This document shows positions 33,705-41,292 of a stretch of 50,556 bases of DNA, one piece after another. The position numbers and the translations under genes are program-made. Source of the stretch: DATBFG01 sp036558645 (GTDB lineage: Bacteria; Acidobacteriota; Terriglobia; Terriglobales; Acidobacteriaceae); the NCBI GenBank assembly GCA_036558645.1, contig DATBFG010000027.1, positions 1 through 50,556 on the forward strand, in the 5' to 3' direction. The notes below the pieces were generated by a model, which was not told the DNA's origin, ran no database searches, and was given only the letters and a program-made list of their open reading frames with translations. How positions within the stretch are numbered: position 1 is the stretch's first letter; each line of letters opens with the position of its first letter.

Positions 33705-33881
33705 CTATGCCACTTTTTTCGAGATGAGGACCAGCATTCGCGTCCTCTCCGTATATGAGTGAAGTGACGTGCGGAGTTCGTTCATGATTTCATCCAGCTC
33801 CGGCGATTCGGGGGTGGCAATAGCTCTGGCACAAAGCTCAGCGATGTGTTCTTCGAGCGTCTTGGGGAGGCCAGGCGCCAA
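33705..33881 (-). CDS. Small helical protein (58 residues), TTG start
   Basis: A minus-strand frame with GGAG 5 nt before a TTG at 33881 and a TAG stop at 33705. The product reads LPKTLEEHIAELCARAIATP, then a second helix SPELDEIMNELRTSLHSYTERTR, ending LISKKVA. It is amphipathic and helical with acidic N-terminal and basic C-terminal parts, and I recall similar short proteins in Acidobacteria. It is too short for most ORF filters. A different-frame ATG (33909) gives a less convincing protein. It lies between the phosphatase and STAS genes on the opposite strand. The function is unknown. Confidence 0.5.
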   Translation of the reverse strand: MAPGLPKTLEEHIAELCARAIATPESPELDEIMNELRTSLHSYTERTRMLVLISKKVA

Positions 33882-34165
33882 AGATTCTCCATTGCCAGAG
33901 TTAATTTCACATTACCAAATGCTCCTACACTTCTCCGATACAGAACATACTGTAATCGCTTGGATCTCAACACTGACCAGCCACCTCAAGAACCATACCA
34001 TCGGGTAAATACTGTATGCGGAAAAGATGTCACGTGGCGTGTCAGATTTTCTCGACCGCCTCCAAAATTGCGCTACCCCAACGGCCTCAATTCAATGTAT
34101 CTCTTACAAAAAACATTTCTTACTTTTGGCAGATCCGTTGCTCTTATCGTTGGCCGGAGGCCTGT

Positions 34166-34552
34166 ATGCTCACGATTAACACCGAGCGGATCGGCGACAT
34201 GGCAATTGTCGAGTGCGATGGGCGCATTGTGCGCAGCGATGCAGCAGTTCGGCTTCGGGCCGCTGTAACCTCCCAAGAAGGAGCGGAGATTGTCGTCTTG
34301 GATTTTTCCGAAGTATCAACGGTCGAAGGCGGGGGGCTCGGGATGCTCAGGTTTCTGCAGCGGTGGGCACATGATAGCCGAGTTCAGCTAAAAATCTTTA
34401 ACCCTTCGTCCTCGGTGTACTATCGCTTGCAACAGGCGAGCCCTGTGGACAAGTTTGAAATCCCGAGCCTACCCGAGATGATGGCCCTGCTCGCTCAAGC
34501 TGAAGATCAGCAGAAAGCAAGGGCCCAAGACGCGACGCCTCTGGCGGCCTGA
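34166..34552 (+). CDS. STAS-domain protein (anti-sigma factor antagonist-like) without the phospho-Ser
   Basis: The protein has 128 residues from the ATG at 34166, preceded by GGAGG. It has the STAS pattern: an N-terminal strand pair, VVLDFSEVSTVEGGGLGML, and a C-terminal helix. In SpoIIAA/RsbV the loop reads D-S-S-G-L-G and the first Ser is phosphorylated. Here it is Glu54-Gly55-Gly56-Gly57-Leu58-Gly59, so the acceptor Ser is absent. It is likely a structural or constitutive partner-switch component, or it binds another partner. The C-terminal 15 residues are an Ala/Gln-rich tail. Confidence 0.87.
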   Translation: MLTINTERIGDMAIVECDGRIVRSDAAVRLRAAVTSQEGAEIVVLDFSEVSTVEGGGLGMLRFLQRWAHDSRVQLKIFNPSSSVYYRLQQASPVDKFEIPSLPEMMALLAQAEDQQKARAQDATPLAA

Positions 34553-34821
34553 AAGGCGACAGTGGAACACTTGTCGTTTTCAGAGTTGACGTAACATCCT
34601 CGTTAAACTCATCGTCACACGGCTAGGGCGCGGACACATCGCTTGTCGGAACCGCAGATAACCACGAAGAATCCATGATTTCGCCATTGGTATTGAAATT
34701 CGGACAAGAATCAGCGTAAAGTACCGCCCAATATGACCCTTCCGAATCCGTAATCTGAAATACTGCCATCAATCTTGCGCCTCCCTGGATTCAATGTTTG
34801 AGGAAGGGAGTGGAGCTTTGA

Positions 34822-35955
34822 ATGAAAACAGGACATTGGATTTACTTCTCAATGGTGCTGCTCGCCGTCGCTTTGCTTCGCGCTACATCCCCAGGCCAAA
34901 CTTTCAGCGTCTTGTATTCCTTCAAGGGGAAACCTGACGGCAATGCTCCATCCGCGGGTGTCACTTTGGACTCGTATGGCAATCTTTACGGCACCACCTT
35001 AGAAGGCGGTGACTCAGATTGCGGTACTGTCTTTCAAATCGATCCTTCCGGAACCGAGACGGTACTTTACAGCTTCCCGTGCGATGACTTTATGCATCCT
35101 GAGTCAGGGCTGATCTTGGACGGAGCGGGCGACATTTTCGGTACCTCTTATGGCAATTGGGAAATTCCGTATGGTGGAGTTTTTAAGCTGGACCGGGCAC
35201 ACGGCAAGGTGGCCCTGCATCATTTCACAGCTAACGGCGGCCATAATCCAATAGGAGGTGTGGTTCGCGATCCCGACGGCAACGTTTACGGTACGACATC
35301 GCTCGCGGGAGGAGGGAGCAGAGGAACGGTTTTCAAACTTTCTCCTTCTGGGAAAGAGACTGTACTTTACGATTTTACGGGTAACGCTGATCCAGCGGCA
35401 GCTGCGGGACCCTTGGTTCTCGATCGTAACGGCAACTTGTTTGGGACTTCTCTTGAAGGAGGAAGATTTTTCTATGGCACGGTTTTCAAATTAGACCCGC
35501 AGGGGCTCCTAACAATACTGCACGATTTTGCTGCCAATGGTAACGGAGCCATCTGGCCTGAGAGTGGCTTAGTTATGGACCAGTCAGGTACGCTCTATGG
35601 CACGACGCTTACTGGGGGCGATTTCGGCCAGGGCACTATCTTCAAGATCGATCCAGCAGGCAACTATTCTGTGCTGCACAGCTTCTCGCGCAATGAATGG
35701 CCAAATCCAGCCGCAGGTCTGTGTTTGGGAAAAAATGGAAATCTCTACGGCATCACTAACTCCTGGGATTCTGCTCGCGCTACGGTTTTTGAAGCGAATG
35801 TTAACGGCGCATTTCGGATCGTGCATCGTTTCACCGGCACAGACGGCATAAGTCCGCGCGGCGCTTTGTATCGTGATGGAGCGGGCAATCTCTACGGCAC
35901 AACTAAGTTCGGTGGCGTATACGGGGCCGGAACAGTCTTCAAGATTACGTTCTAA
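34822..35955 (+). CDS. Secreted GloVer-type tandem-repeat protein
   Basis: The protein has 377 residues. A signal peptide (ending near SPGQTF) is followed by about eight repeats of roughly 40 residues, each with the pattern LYxFxGxxDGxxPxxGLxxDxxGNLYGTTxxGGxxGxGTVFKLDP, known as GloVer-containing tandem repeats. They probably form a beta-propeller or beta-barrel-like array outside the cell. No sorting anchor is visible. GGAG precedes the ATG. Related proteins are numerous in Acidobacteria; the function is unknown. Confidence 0.85.
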   Translation: MKTGHWIYFSMVLLAVALLRATSPGQTFSVLYSFKGKPDGNAPSAGVTLDSYGNLYGTTLEGGDSDCGTVFQIDPSGTETVLYSFPCDDFMHPESGLILDGAGDIFGTSYGNWEIPYGGVFKLDRAHGKVALHHFTANGGHNPIGGVVRDPDGNVYGTTSLAGGGSRGTVFKLSPSGKETVLYDFTGNADPAAAAGPLVLDRNGNLFGTSLEGGRFFYGTVFKLDPQGLLTILHDFAANGNGAIWPESGLVMDQSGTLYGTTLTGGDFGQGTIFKIDPAGNYSVLHSFSRNEWPNPAAGLCLGKNGNLYGITNSWDSARATVFEANVNGAFRIVHRFTGTDGISPRGALYRDGAGNLYGTTKFGGVYGAGTVFKITF

Positions 35956-36185
35956 TAAGTTACACGCAATGTCGAAGATCGAGGTTGGCAGTCGTAGTTG
36001 AGAAGCATCGTGACTACACTCATTACTCATTGACCTTGCGTTCCCTTGGGGACCAACAGTAACAATGAGTGCTATCACCTATTTTCGACAGTCATCGCGG
36101 CTGATTGACAAGTCAGGCCGAGTGACATGGTAGGCTTCTGGCCTTGGCAGTATCACCTCAACGTGACGAGACGAGCAGGAGTCCT

Positions 36186-36566
36186 ATGGCGCGGCAGATC
36201 GTCTTTACATCTAAGGCTGCAAAACCATCACCGACATATAGCCAGGCGGTCAAGGCAGGAGGTCTCGTTTTCATGTCGGGAACAGCGCCCACAGACCCCG
36301 AGACCGGGCAAATCAAAGGGACCTCTATTCAAGAGCAGACCCGACAAAGCCTGACCAACATAGCCGCCATTCTAGAAGAAGCTGGGACATCGATGGACAA
36401 GATTGCCAGTGCCACGGTCATTCTGGCGGACGAGGATGATTTTGCTGGCATGAACGAGGAGTGGGTGCGATGGTTTCCCACGAATCCGCCGGCACGCCAA
36501 GGTGCCAAGCTTCCGGCGCGCATTCCAGGCCTCAAAGTATCCATCGCCGCAATTGCTGAAGCCTAA
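36186..36566 (+). CDS. RidA-family protein, second and divergent paralogue
   Basis: The protein has 126 residues from the ATG at 36186 with AGGAG 5 nt upstream. It shows RidA features (SPTYSQAVKAGGLVFMSGTAPTDP and NPPARQGAKL), with the conserved Arg retained. The C-terminal strand reads GLKVSIAAIAEA, without the Glu of the VEIE/VEID motif of catalytic RidA, so the deaminase activity may be altered. Compared with the protein at 23642-24016 it is an outlying member. Confidence 0.85.
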   Translation: MARQIVFTSKAAKPSPTYSQAVKAGGLVFMSGTAPTDPETGQIKGTSIQEQTRQSLTNIAAILEEAGTSMDKIASATVILADEDDFAGMNEEWVRWFPTNPPARQGAKLPARIPGLKVSIAAIAEA

Positions 36567-36710
36567 CAAGAATATTGATTTGACCTGCTCGTCGCGGAGG
36601 CCCAAATCATCGAGGCTCTGCGAATGTTTCACGCCAAGCATCAGTTGGTGAAAAATGTCCGATTACGCTCGTAACCGAGTCAGTCTGAATCCGAGAGCTA
36701 CAATTCCTGC

Positions 36711-37235
36711 ATGGAACCGTCCCCTTCGCGCTTGCAGTTGCGTCTGGTCGCAGCATGTTATGCGATTGTTGTTGTCGTCTCGGTTCTACTGGTCTATCAG
36801 CGTTACCTGATCTATGTCCATAACCCGCAAGATGTGGCGGCAGCTGGCGGCATGTACGCGGGCGGTGATCTGCTGTTAGAAATCTTCATCTGCTGCCTTT
36901 TTCTTTTGCCTACGGCGGCTCTGGTGTTCGTTATCAGGAAATCTGAATCGTTCTACACGGCCTATGCGAAAGTGCTCCTAGGCTTGAGTTTGACTGCTCC
37001 GCTTTCGCTCGGCTTACTTATCGTCCCCGTCCTCAACCAGTGGTACTGGGGCGATGCCATTGTCTTCCGATTGTTTGCCGTCCCCATACTGGTCGTCGTT
37101 CTGTTTTTCAGCCGGTGGTTGACTCGCTTTGCGCGTGCTCGCCGACTGATTTCCTATGCCCTGCTGATTGAAGGGCTGACCTTCGTCATCGTTATTACCG
37201 CCTTATTTCTCTCCTTCAAGAGCCGCCAAGGCTGA
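36711..37235 (+). CDS. Four-helix integral membrane protein, unknown function
   Basis: The protein has 174 residues with hydrophobic segments at about 12-32, 52-76, 85-108 and 118-135, plus a final one near 145-168. The N-terminus is cytoplasmic by charge. No motif is recognised. It stands alone in an accessory stretch of small genes. A short repeat (37242-37274) begins 7 bp after its stop. Confidence 0.65.
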   Translation: MEPSPSRLQLRLVAACYAIVVVVSVLLVYQRYLIYVHNPQDVAAAGGMYAGGDLLLEIFICCLFLLPTAALVFVIRKSESFYTAYAKVLLGLSLTAPLSLGLLIVPVLNQWYWGDAIVFRLFAVPILVVVLFFSRWLTRFARARRLISYALLIEGLTFVIVITALFLSFKSRQG

Positions 37236-37241
37236 GATAAA

Positions 37242-37274
37242 CCAGCTGGCGATAAATCGCGATCTCACTGATTG
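37242..37274 (+). repeat. Short repeat after a stop codon, copy A
   Basis: Contains TGGCGATAAATCGCGATCTC. It matches copy B (37646-37679) at 26 of 34 positions and shares the GATAAATCSCGAT core with 39197-39229. Confidence 0.45.
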
Positions 37275-37347
37275 ACCGTGACCCTTCGTCCCCGACACTC
37301 CGCAGACGATCTCTGCGAATGCTTGTCAAATACAATGATCCCTGGCC

Positions 37348-37632
37348 ATGACTCTCACGTCATTTGCTGTCGTTGCCACCATTGCTGGCTTTCTCGTCCT
37401 GATCCGCAGGGTGCGGCGGCCTGTGCAGCGCAGCCGGACAGAGGTCATCCACTTTATCGAATGCGCTCTTAAAACAGGAGGGGATTCCAATTGGGATGAC
37501 TTTGTGTCAGTACGAATCGCCGATCCAGAATTAGAGACCATCCGCCTGAAATGCTTGGATGTCAACTTCGCTCCCGAGGCTCAGTTCAACGCGACACTTC
37601 AGAGTATTCTCTCGGAACTCAAAGCGAGTTGA
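37348..37632 (+). CDS. Small hypothetical protein with N-terminal membrane segment
   Basis: The protein has 94 residues. The first 20 form a hydrophobic helix followed by a basic RRVRRPVQRSR patch, suggesting an anchor with a cytoplasmic tail. The remainder is soluble, mixed alpha/beta and acidic. No family is recognised and no clear ribosome site is seen. Codon composition is compatible with a real gene. The short repeat copy B begins 14 bp after the stop. Confidence 0.5.
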   Translation: MTLTSFAVVATIAGFLVLIRRVRRPVQRSRTEVIHFIECALKTGGDSNWDDFVSVRIADPELETIRLKCLDVNFAPEAQFNATLQSILSELKAS

Positions 37633-37645
37633 TCTCCCCCGACAG

Positions 37646-37679
37646 CCAGTTGTTGCAAAATCGCGATAGCACTCATTGA
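37646..37679 (+). repeat. Short repeat after a stop codon, copy B
   Basis: Begins 14 bp after the stop codon at 37632. It reads CCAGTTGTTGCAAAATCGCG and continues to CACTCATTGA, with a similar sequence and a similar position relative to the stop codon as copy A. Confidence 0.45.
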
Positions 37680-37751
37680 TGAAATGGGGGCGATTTTATG
37701 TCAAACACCACCGGCTCGGCACTACCTACGCAATCAGAACAGACTGGCAAC

Positions 37752-37985
37752 CTATGCTGCCGGCCTGATTTCGCTCGTGTTCACAACGCCTTTCTTACCG
37801 AGCACATTTAAGGCTAGTGGAACTGTGGTGAGGCCACCCACAATAGCCAGAGCCAGTCCTGCTGCTTTGCGTTCACTGTGGCTTAATTTGCCGGAAAGCA
37901 ATAGGCCGACTCCGACACCTAAAGCGAACCGGGTTCCGGCGATCAATATGATTTCTGCAAGGGTAAGCTGCCGTTCAACCATCAT
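37752..37985 (-). CDS. Small membrane protein
   Basis: The protein has 77 residues from the ATG at 37985; ATG 37982 is an alternative, and the longer frame to 38096 is unlikely. It has two hydrophobic helices (EIILIAGTRFALGVGVGLLL and AAGLALAIVGGLTTVPLAL) joined by a charged loop GKLSHSERK. A weak AAAGG ribosome site is present. No family function is known to me. It is on the same strand as the following secreted protein gene. Confidence 0.6.
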   Translation of the reverse strand: MMVERQLTLAEIILIAGTRFALGVGVGLLLSGKLSHSERKAAGLALAIVGGLTTVPLALNVLGKKGVVNTSEIRPAA

Positions 37986-38108
37986 TGTTTTGCCTTTCTC
38001 CCGCAGCACAGCGGAGCGGGAAAATACACACTCATTTCGATGCGCTTCATGAAAAGGAAGTAACCAGTTTTCCCGGGGATTGATCGTTTGGCGCACTCTC
38101 CCAGAACA

Positions 38109-38633
38109 TCAAACCCCCATGGGAGTGATTCCGTAGCAGCGGGCGAGGTCATTGATATTTGCCCGTAAGGCCGCCCAATAGCGTTGAGGCTGCGTGCCAT
38201 AATTGCCGCGTGTCATGACTTGGTTAACGCGTCGCGCGTCGTCCATGACCTGTTCCATCTGGGCTCGGGTTTCCAGGTAATTGGAGGTCGGATCGAACTT
38301 GCGACGCAGCCGGTTTGTTGATCGGTTCAGATCATCCAAAGCGTCTTCCAAATCATCCTTCGTTTGCCTTGCTTGATCTTGCCGGGCTTGCGTGTTGGAG
38401 GGATTGGTCTGACGACGTCGCGTTGCTGTCCCGCTGTTCTGTGCCGATTGCACCCTCGAGGTAGCGTCGTCACCTCGGTTATCCAGGTAATCCCGGAATT
38501 CGTCCACACCGTCTTCTACTTTGCGGATCCGGTCCGCTACCTGCGGTTTCGTGAACGTTTGAGCATTGGCAAGTCTTGCACCAAAAGTTGCAAACAGGAG
38601 GCAGGCCAATACCTTAATGACTTTTGCTTTCAT
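38109..38633 (-). CDS. Secreted helical protein, unknown function
   Basis: The protein has 174 residues from the ATG at 38633, preceded by GGAGG. A signal peptide ends at ANA-QTF. The mature part is charged and helical, with an Arg/Gln/Thr-rich low-complexity region in the middle (ATRRRQTNPSNTQARQDQAR) and a long helix after it. A single Cys lies near the C-terminus. A 9-bp hairpin sits in its 5' leader. Similar periplasmic proteins occur in Acidobacteria; no function is known. Confidence 0.72.
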   Translation of the reverse strand: MKAKVIKVLACLLFATFGARLANAQTFTKPQVADRIRKVEDGVDEFRDYLDNRGDDATSRVQSAQNSGTATRRRQTNPSNTQARQDQARQTKDDLEDALDDLNRSTNRLRRKFDPTSNYLETRAQMEQVMDDARRVNQVMTRGNYGTQPQRYWAALRANINDLARCYGITPMGV

Positions 38634-38650
38634 TGCAGTCCTCCAAGCTG

Positions 38651-38679
38651 GCGCCTCATTGGAAGAAATCATGAGGCGC
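38651..38679. other. 5' leader hairpin of the 38109-38633 gene
   Basis: A perfect 9-bp stem GCGCCTCAT / ATGAGGCGC with an 11-nt loop, starting about 6 nt upstream of the GGAGGA ribosome site. It could modulate translation. Confidence 0.4.
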
Positions 38680-39000
38680 TGCGACGCGGGTTGATTACAA
38701 GTGGTGCAACCAGCATGTGAGAACTGCGAAAAATGACAGTAGAAGTACCTCCGTACGTTGGATTTCGAGCTCATCCTGGCGAATCACACTTAACCGCTGG
38801 TGAGCAATCCCTATGGTCTGGCCTCCTCAGCCCAACTCCTCCCGAATCCCTATCAACATTTCGTGGATGTTTGGCTCATTTCTCCCACAGTTGTCGCATT
38901 AGTAAGTGAGAGCAGCATGGCAGGACCTCAATAATCAGCGTTTCGCCTCTAGATGGCTGATTTTCCAGCACACGAAGCGGCTAACGCTCGCGGCCGTAGG

Positions 39001-39183
39001 ATGAAAAAGAACAACATAATTCCGCTTAGGCGCAAGAGCACACGAGATCGTGACGCCTGTTTGGGGTTGGAGTCGCTTGCGCGATTGGAGCACGACCCGT
39101 TGGCTATCACTCGCGGCGTACTGTGGACACTGGCCGCTGCCCTGGCGTTCTGGGGCCTCCTCATTTGGGTGCTCTCAAGTTAG
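39001..39183 (+). CDS. Small single-span membrane protein
   Basis: The protein has 60 residues from the ATG at 39001 (the frame also allows 38953). It has a basic N-terminus (MKKNNIIPLRRKSTRDRD) and one C-terminal transmembrane helix (GVLWTLAAALAFWGLLIWVL), so it is probably a tail-anchored cytoplasmic protein. The ribosome site is weak. The 320 bp before it holds only the promoter region of the divergent secreted gene. Confidence 0.45.
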   Translation: MKKNNIIPLRRKSTRDRDACLGLESLARLEHDPLAITRGVLWTLAAALAFWGLLIWVLSS

Positions 39184-39196
39184 TCGTTAAAGCATT

Positions 39197-39229
39197 GGCG
39201 GTTGGTGATAAATCCCGATTCCCTCATCG
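39197..39229 (+). repeat. Short repeat after a stop codon, copy C
   Basis: Contains TTGGTGATAAATCCCGAT, 14 bp after the stop codon at 39183. It shares its core with copies A and B. Confidence 0.4.
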
Positions 39230-39265
39230 CCTTCAGGACAACGAGTGTCTTGCTCCCCACCCTTC

Positions 39266-39922
39266 TTACTTCACACCCGGCGCGCTTAGATACTTCTCCA
39301 GCGGAATCTCAAAATACATCAGCTCATTTCCCGCCGAATCCCTCACTCCGGTCAAATAGAAATGTGCCCCTGCCAACGGATCAGAAATGCCTCCCGTTTC
39401 GAAGAACATGAATCCCGCCTGGCTCGTGTGTGGTTCGACCGCGCGGGCCGCAAACTGCGAATTCTGTAGCTCGTCTTGTGTCTTCTTATCGACCGTACCC
39501 TTCACTTTCTTCGAGGGCCACGGCAGCGGATTTGGTTTCCCGCTTGCCGATGGACGCGAAAGTCTCCGGTACAGGTCTTCCACGCTCGCCGGAAACAGCT
39601 TCGAACGGTTCACGGTTAGTAATTGAGCCTTCATGTCGGAGAGAGCCACCGGCTGATCGCCATCGTTGGTGATGACGACGAAAATGGGCATGTACCCCAC
39701 ATCCTCGTAGCGGACGGAAAAGATGCTGGCTTTGTCCGCCATGTCGTAAGGATCGACCGCCACGGAAACCTTCTCCGTCGGATGCTCATCGTGTGCCGGA
39801 TAACTCTTGGCAGGCTGCGGCGTAGGCATCACAAAGTCTTTTGCCGCGAGACAAACCACAGGTAGCGCCGCAATAGCTAGGGTGAGCAACACAATTCTGG
39901 GAGTAAAAAACTTTCTCGGCAT
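39266..39922 (-). CDS. Exported hypothetical protein
   Basis: The protein has 218 residues from the ATG at 39922. The first 26 residues form a signal peptide (MPRKFFTPRIVLLTLAIAAL). The mature part has a beta-rich domain with the phrase FSVRYEDVGYMPIFVVITNDGDQPVALS, typical of proteins with an Ig-like fold, then a Pro/Ser/Lys-rich region, ending YFEIPLEKYLSAPGVK. I do not recognise the family. The longer frame to 40153 overlaps waaA and is rejected. It is divergent from waaA, and its mRNA is probably leaderless. Confidence 0.7.
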   Translation of the reverse strand: MPRKFFTPRIVLLTLAIAALPVVCLAAKDFVMPTPQPAKSYPAHDEHPTEKVSVAVDPYDMADKASIFSVRYEDVGYMPIFVVITNDGDQPVALSDMKAQLLTVNRSKLFPASVEDLYRRLSRPSASGKPNPLPWPSKKVKGTVDKKTQDELQNSQFAARAVEPHTSQAGFMFFETGGISDPLAGAHFYLTGVRDSAGNELMYFEIPLEKYLSAPGVK

Positions 39923-39929
39923 GGTCCAG

Positions 39930-39935
39930 ATTATA
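39930..39935 (-). promoter_or_regulatory. -10 box giving a leaderless mRNA (gene 39266-39922)
   Basis: TATAAT on the minus strand, 7 nt, then the ATG at 39922, with no ribosome site. Confidence 0.6.
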
Positions 39936-40005
39936 GGATGCGGGCTGTTCACTGATTGGTGCCTTGCTGCGCTCGGACCATCAACGCGTAAAATGTCTCG
40001 TCCCA

Positions 40006-41292
40006 ATGTATCTAGCCTACAGCGCGCTGCTGGCCCTCTGGCTGCTGGTGAGTTTTCCATACTGGCTTCTGCAGATGCTACGGCACGGCAAGTATCGAGC
40101 GGGACTGGGCGAACGCTTTGGCAGGTTTCCGAAGAGAATCGTACCTGGCGCATCTCCCGTCATATGGATTCATGCCGTCTCAGTAGGTGAAGTGCTAGCT
40201 GTGAGCGGCCTCGTGGAAAACATGCGAAAGCGTCTTCCCGGCTACCAGATTTTCGTGTCAACGACTACCGACACCGGACAGAAACTTGCACGCAAGCGCT
40301 TTGGCGATGACCACGTGTTCTACTTCCCAATAGATTTTCGCTGGGCCATCCGGCCATACCTGGAGAAGCTAAGACCCCAGCTTGTGGTAATTGCGGAGAC
40401 AGAATTTTGGCCTAACTTCTTGCGTCTTGCGCACGCAAGTGGGGCCTCGATTGCTATCGTGAACGCGCGCATCTCCGACTCTTCGTGGCCCGGATACCGC
40501 CGTTTCCGCAGCTTGTTGCGAAAAATTCTTAGCCAGATCGATATCTTTCTCGCGCAAACCGACGAAGACCGAAAACGCCTTATCGATCTTGGAGCACCGG
40601 CCGAGCGCGTGGAAGTGAGCGGAAATCTGAAATTCGACATCGAGCTGCCGGCAGTTCCGCCCATCGTGGCGAGCTTGCGTGCGGCTTTCGCCAGAGACCA
40701 GGCAGGCCCAATCATTGTTTGCGGCAGCACGGTCGAAGGCGAAGAGCCGCTTCTCATGCGAGCTTTTGAAAATGTTCTGGCCAGCCATCCACGGGCAGTG
40801 TTGATCCTTGCTCCCCGGCATCCGGAGCGATTCAATGCCGTCGACGCGATGCTGAAGCAACTCGGGGTACGCTTTTGGCGGCGCTCACTTTGGAGCGGCG
40901 AATCACTCGCCGGTGGGGTATTGCTCGTAGATACGATCGGCGAACTGGCGGCCCTCTATGGAGTTGCCGATTTAGCCTTCGTCGGCGGAAGCCTGGTCCC
41001 GCGCGGTGGCCACAACATTATCGAACCCGCGCAGCACGGAGTTCCAATTGTCGTGGGCAACCACACTGAAAACTTTCGCGACATCGTCGGTCTCTTTCAG
41101 AGCCGCAACGCTGTTCGCATCGTCGGACCGGCGGAACTGCCCCTGGTCTTTCTCGAGCTCTCCTCCGACGAGGCCTTGCGAAAAACTTCGGGCATTCGCG
41201 CTGCCGAAACACTTCGCTCGCAGGCCGGAGCCACGACCAGGACGTTGAATCGGCTAAGTACCTTGTTGGAGTCTCGCGACCGTCCCTCATGA
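40006..41292 (+). CDS. waaA: 3-deoxy-D-manno-octulosonic acid (Kdo) transferase
   Basis: The protein has 428 residues from the ATG at 40006. It has an N-terminal membrane anchor (AYSALLALWLLVSFPYWLLQML), then a GT-B glycosyltransferase with WIHAVSVGEVLA in the first half and GGSLVPRGGHNIIEPAQHGVP in the second. This is the KdtA/WaaA family, which transfers Kdo from CMP-Kdo to lipid IVA at the inner face of the inner membrane. It is the first gene of the LPS operon; lpxK follows with an ATGA overlap. A TAAAAT box lies 11 nt before the start. Confidence 0.94.
   Translation: MYLAYSALLALWLLVSFPYWLLQMLRHGKYRAGLGERFGRFPKRIVPGASPVIWIHAVSVGEVLAVSGLVENMRKRLPGYQIFVSTTTDTGQKLARKRFGDDHVFYFPIDFRWAIRPYLEKLRPQLVVIAETEFWPNFLRLAHASGASIAIVNARISDSSWPGYRRFRSLLRKILSQIDIFLAQTDEDRKRLIDLGAPAERVEVSGNLKFDIELPAVPPIVASLRAAFARDQAGPIIVCGSTVEGEEPLLMRAFENVLASHPRAVLILAPRHPERFNAVDAMLKQLGVRFWRRSLWSGESLAGGVLLVDTIGELAALYGVADLAFVGGSLVPRGGHNIIEPAQHGVPIVVGNHTENFRDIVGLFQSRNAVRIVGPAELPLVFLELSSDEALRKTSGIRAAETLRSQAGATTRTLNRLSTLLESRDRPS

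Noticed and set aside
34618..34821. Possible regulatory RNA or small gene between the STAS and GloVer genes
   Set aside because: About 270 bp without a gene; I found no convincing stem, frame or conserved motif.
36642..39229. Integron-like gene-cassette array
   Set aside because: The repeats after stop codons lack the GTTRRRY/RYYYAAC core sites and paired arms of attC, and no integrase gene is in the window.
39964..40153. Long upstream extension of the minus-strand secreted protein (to 40153)
   Set aside because: It would overlap waaA and place a hydrophilic stretch before a perfect signal peptide; TATAAT-N7-ATG marks the start at 39922.
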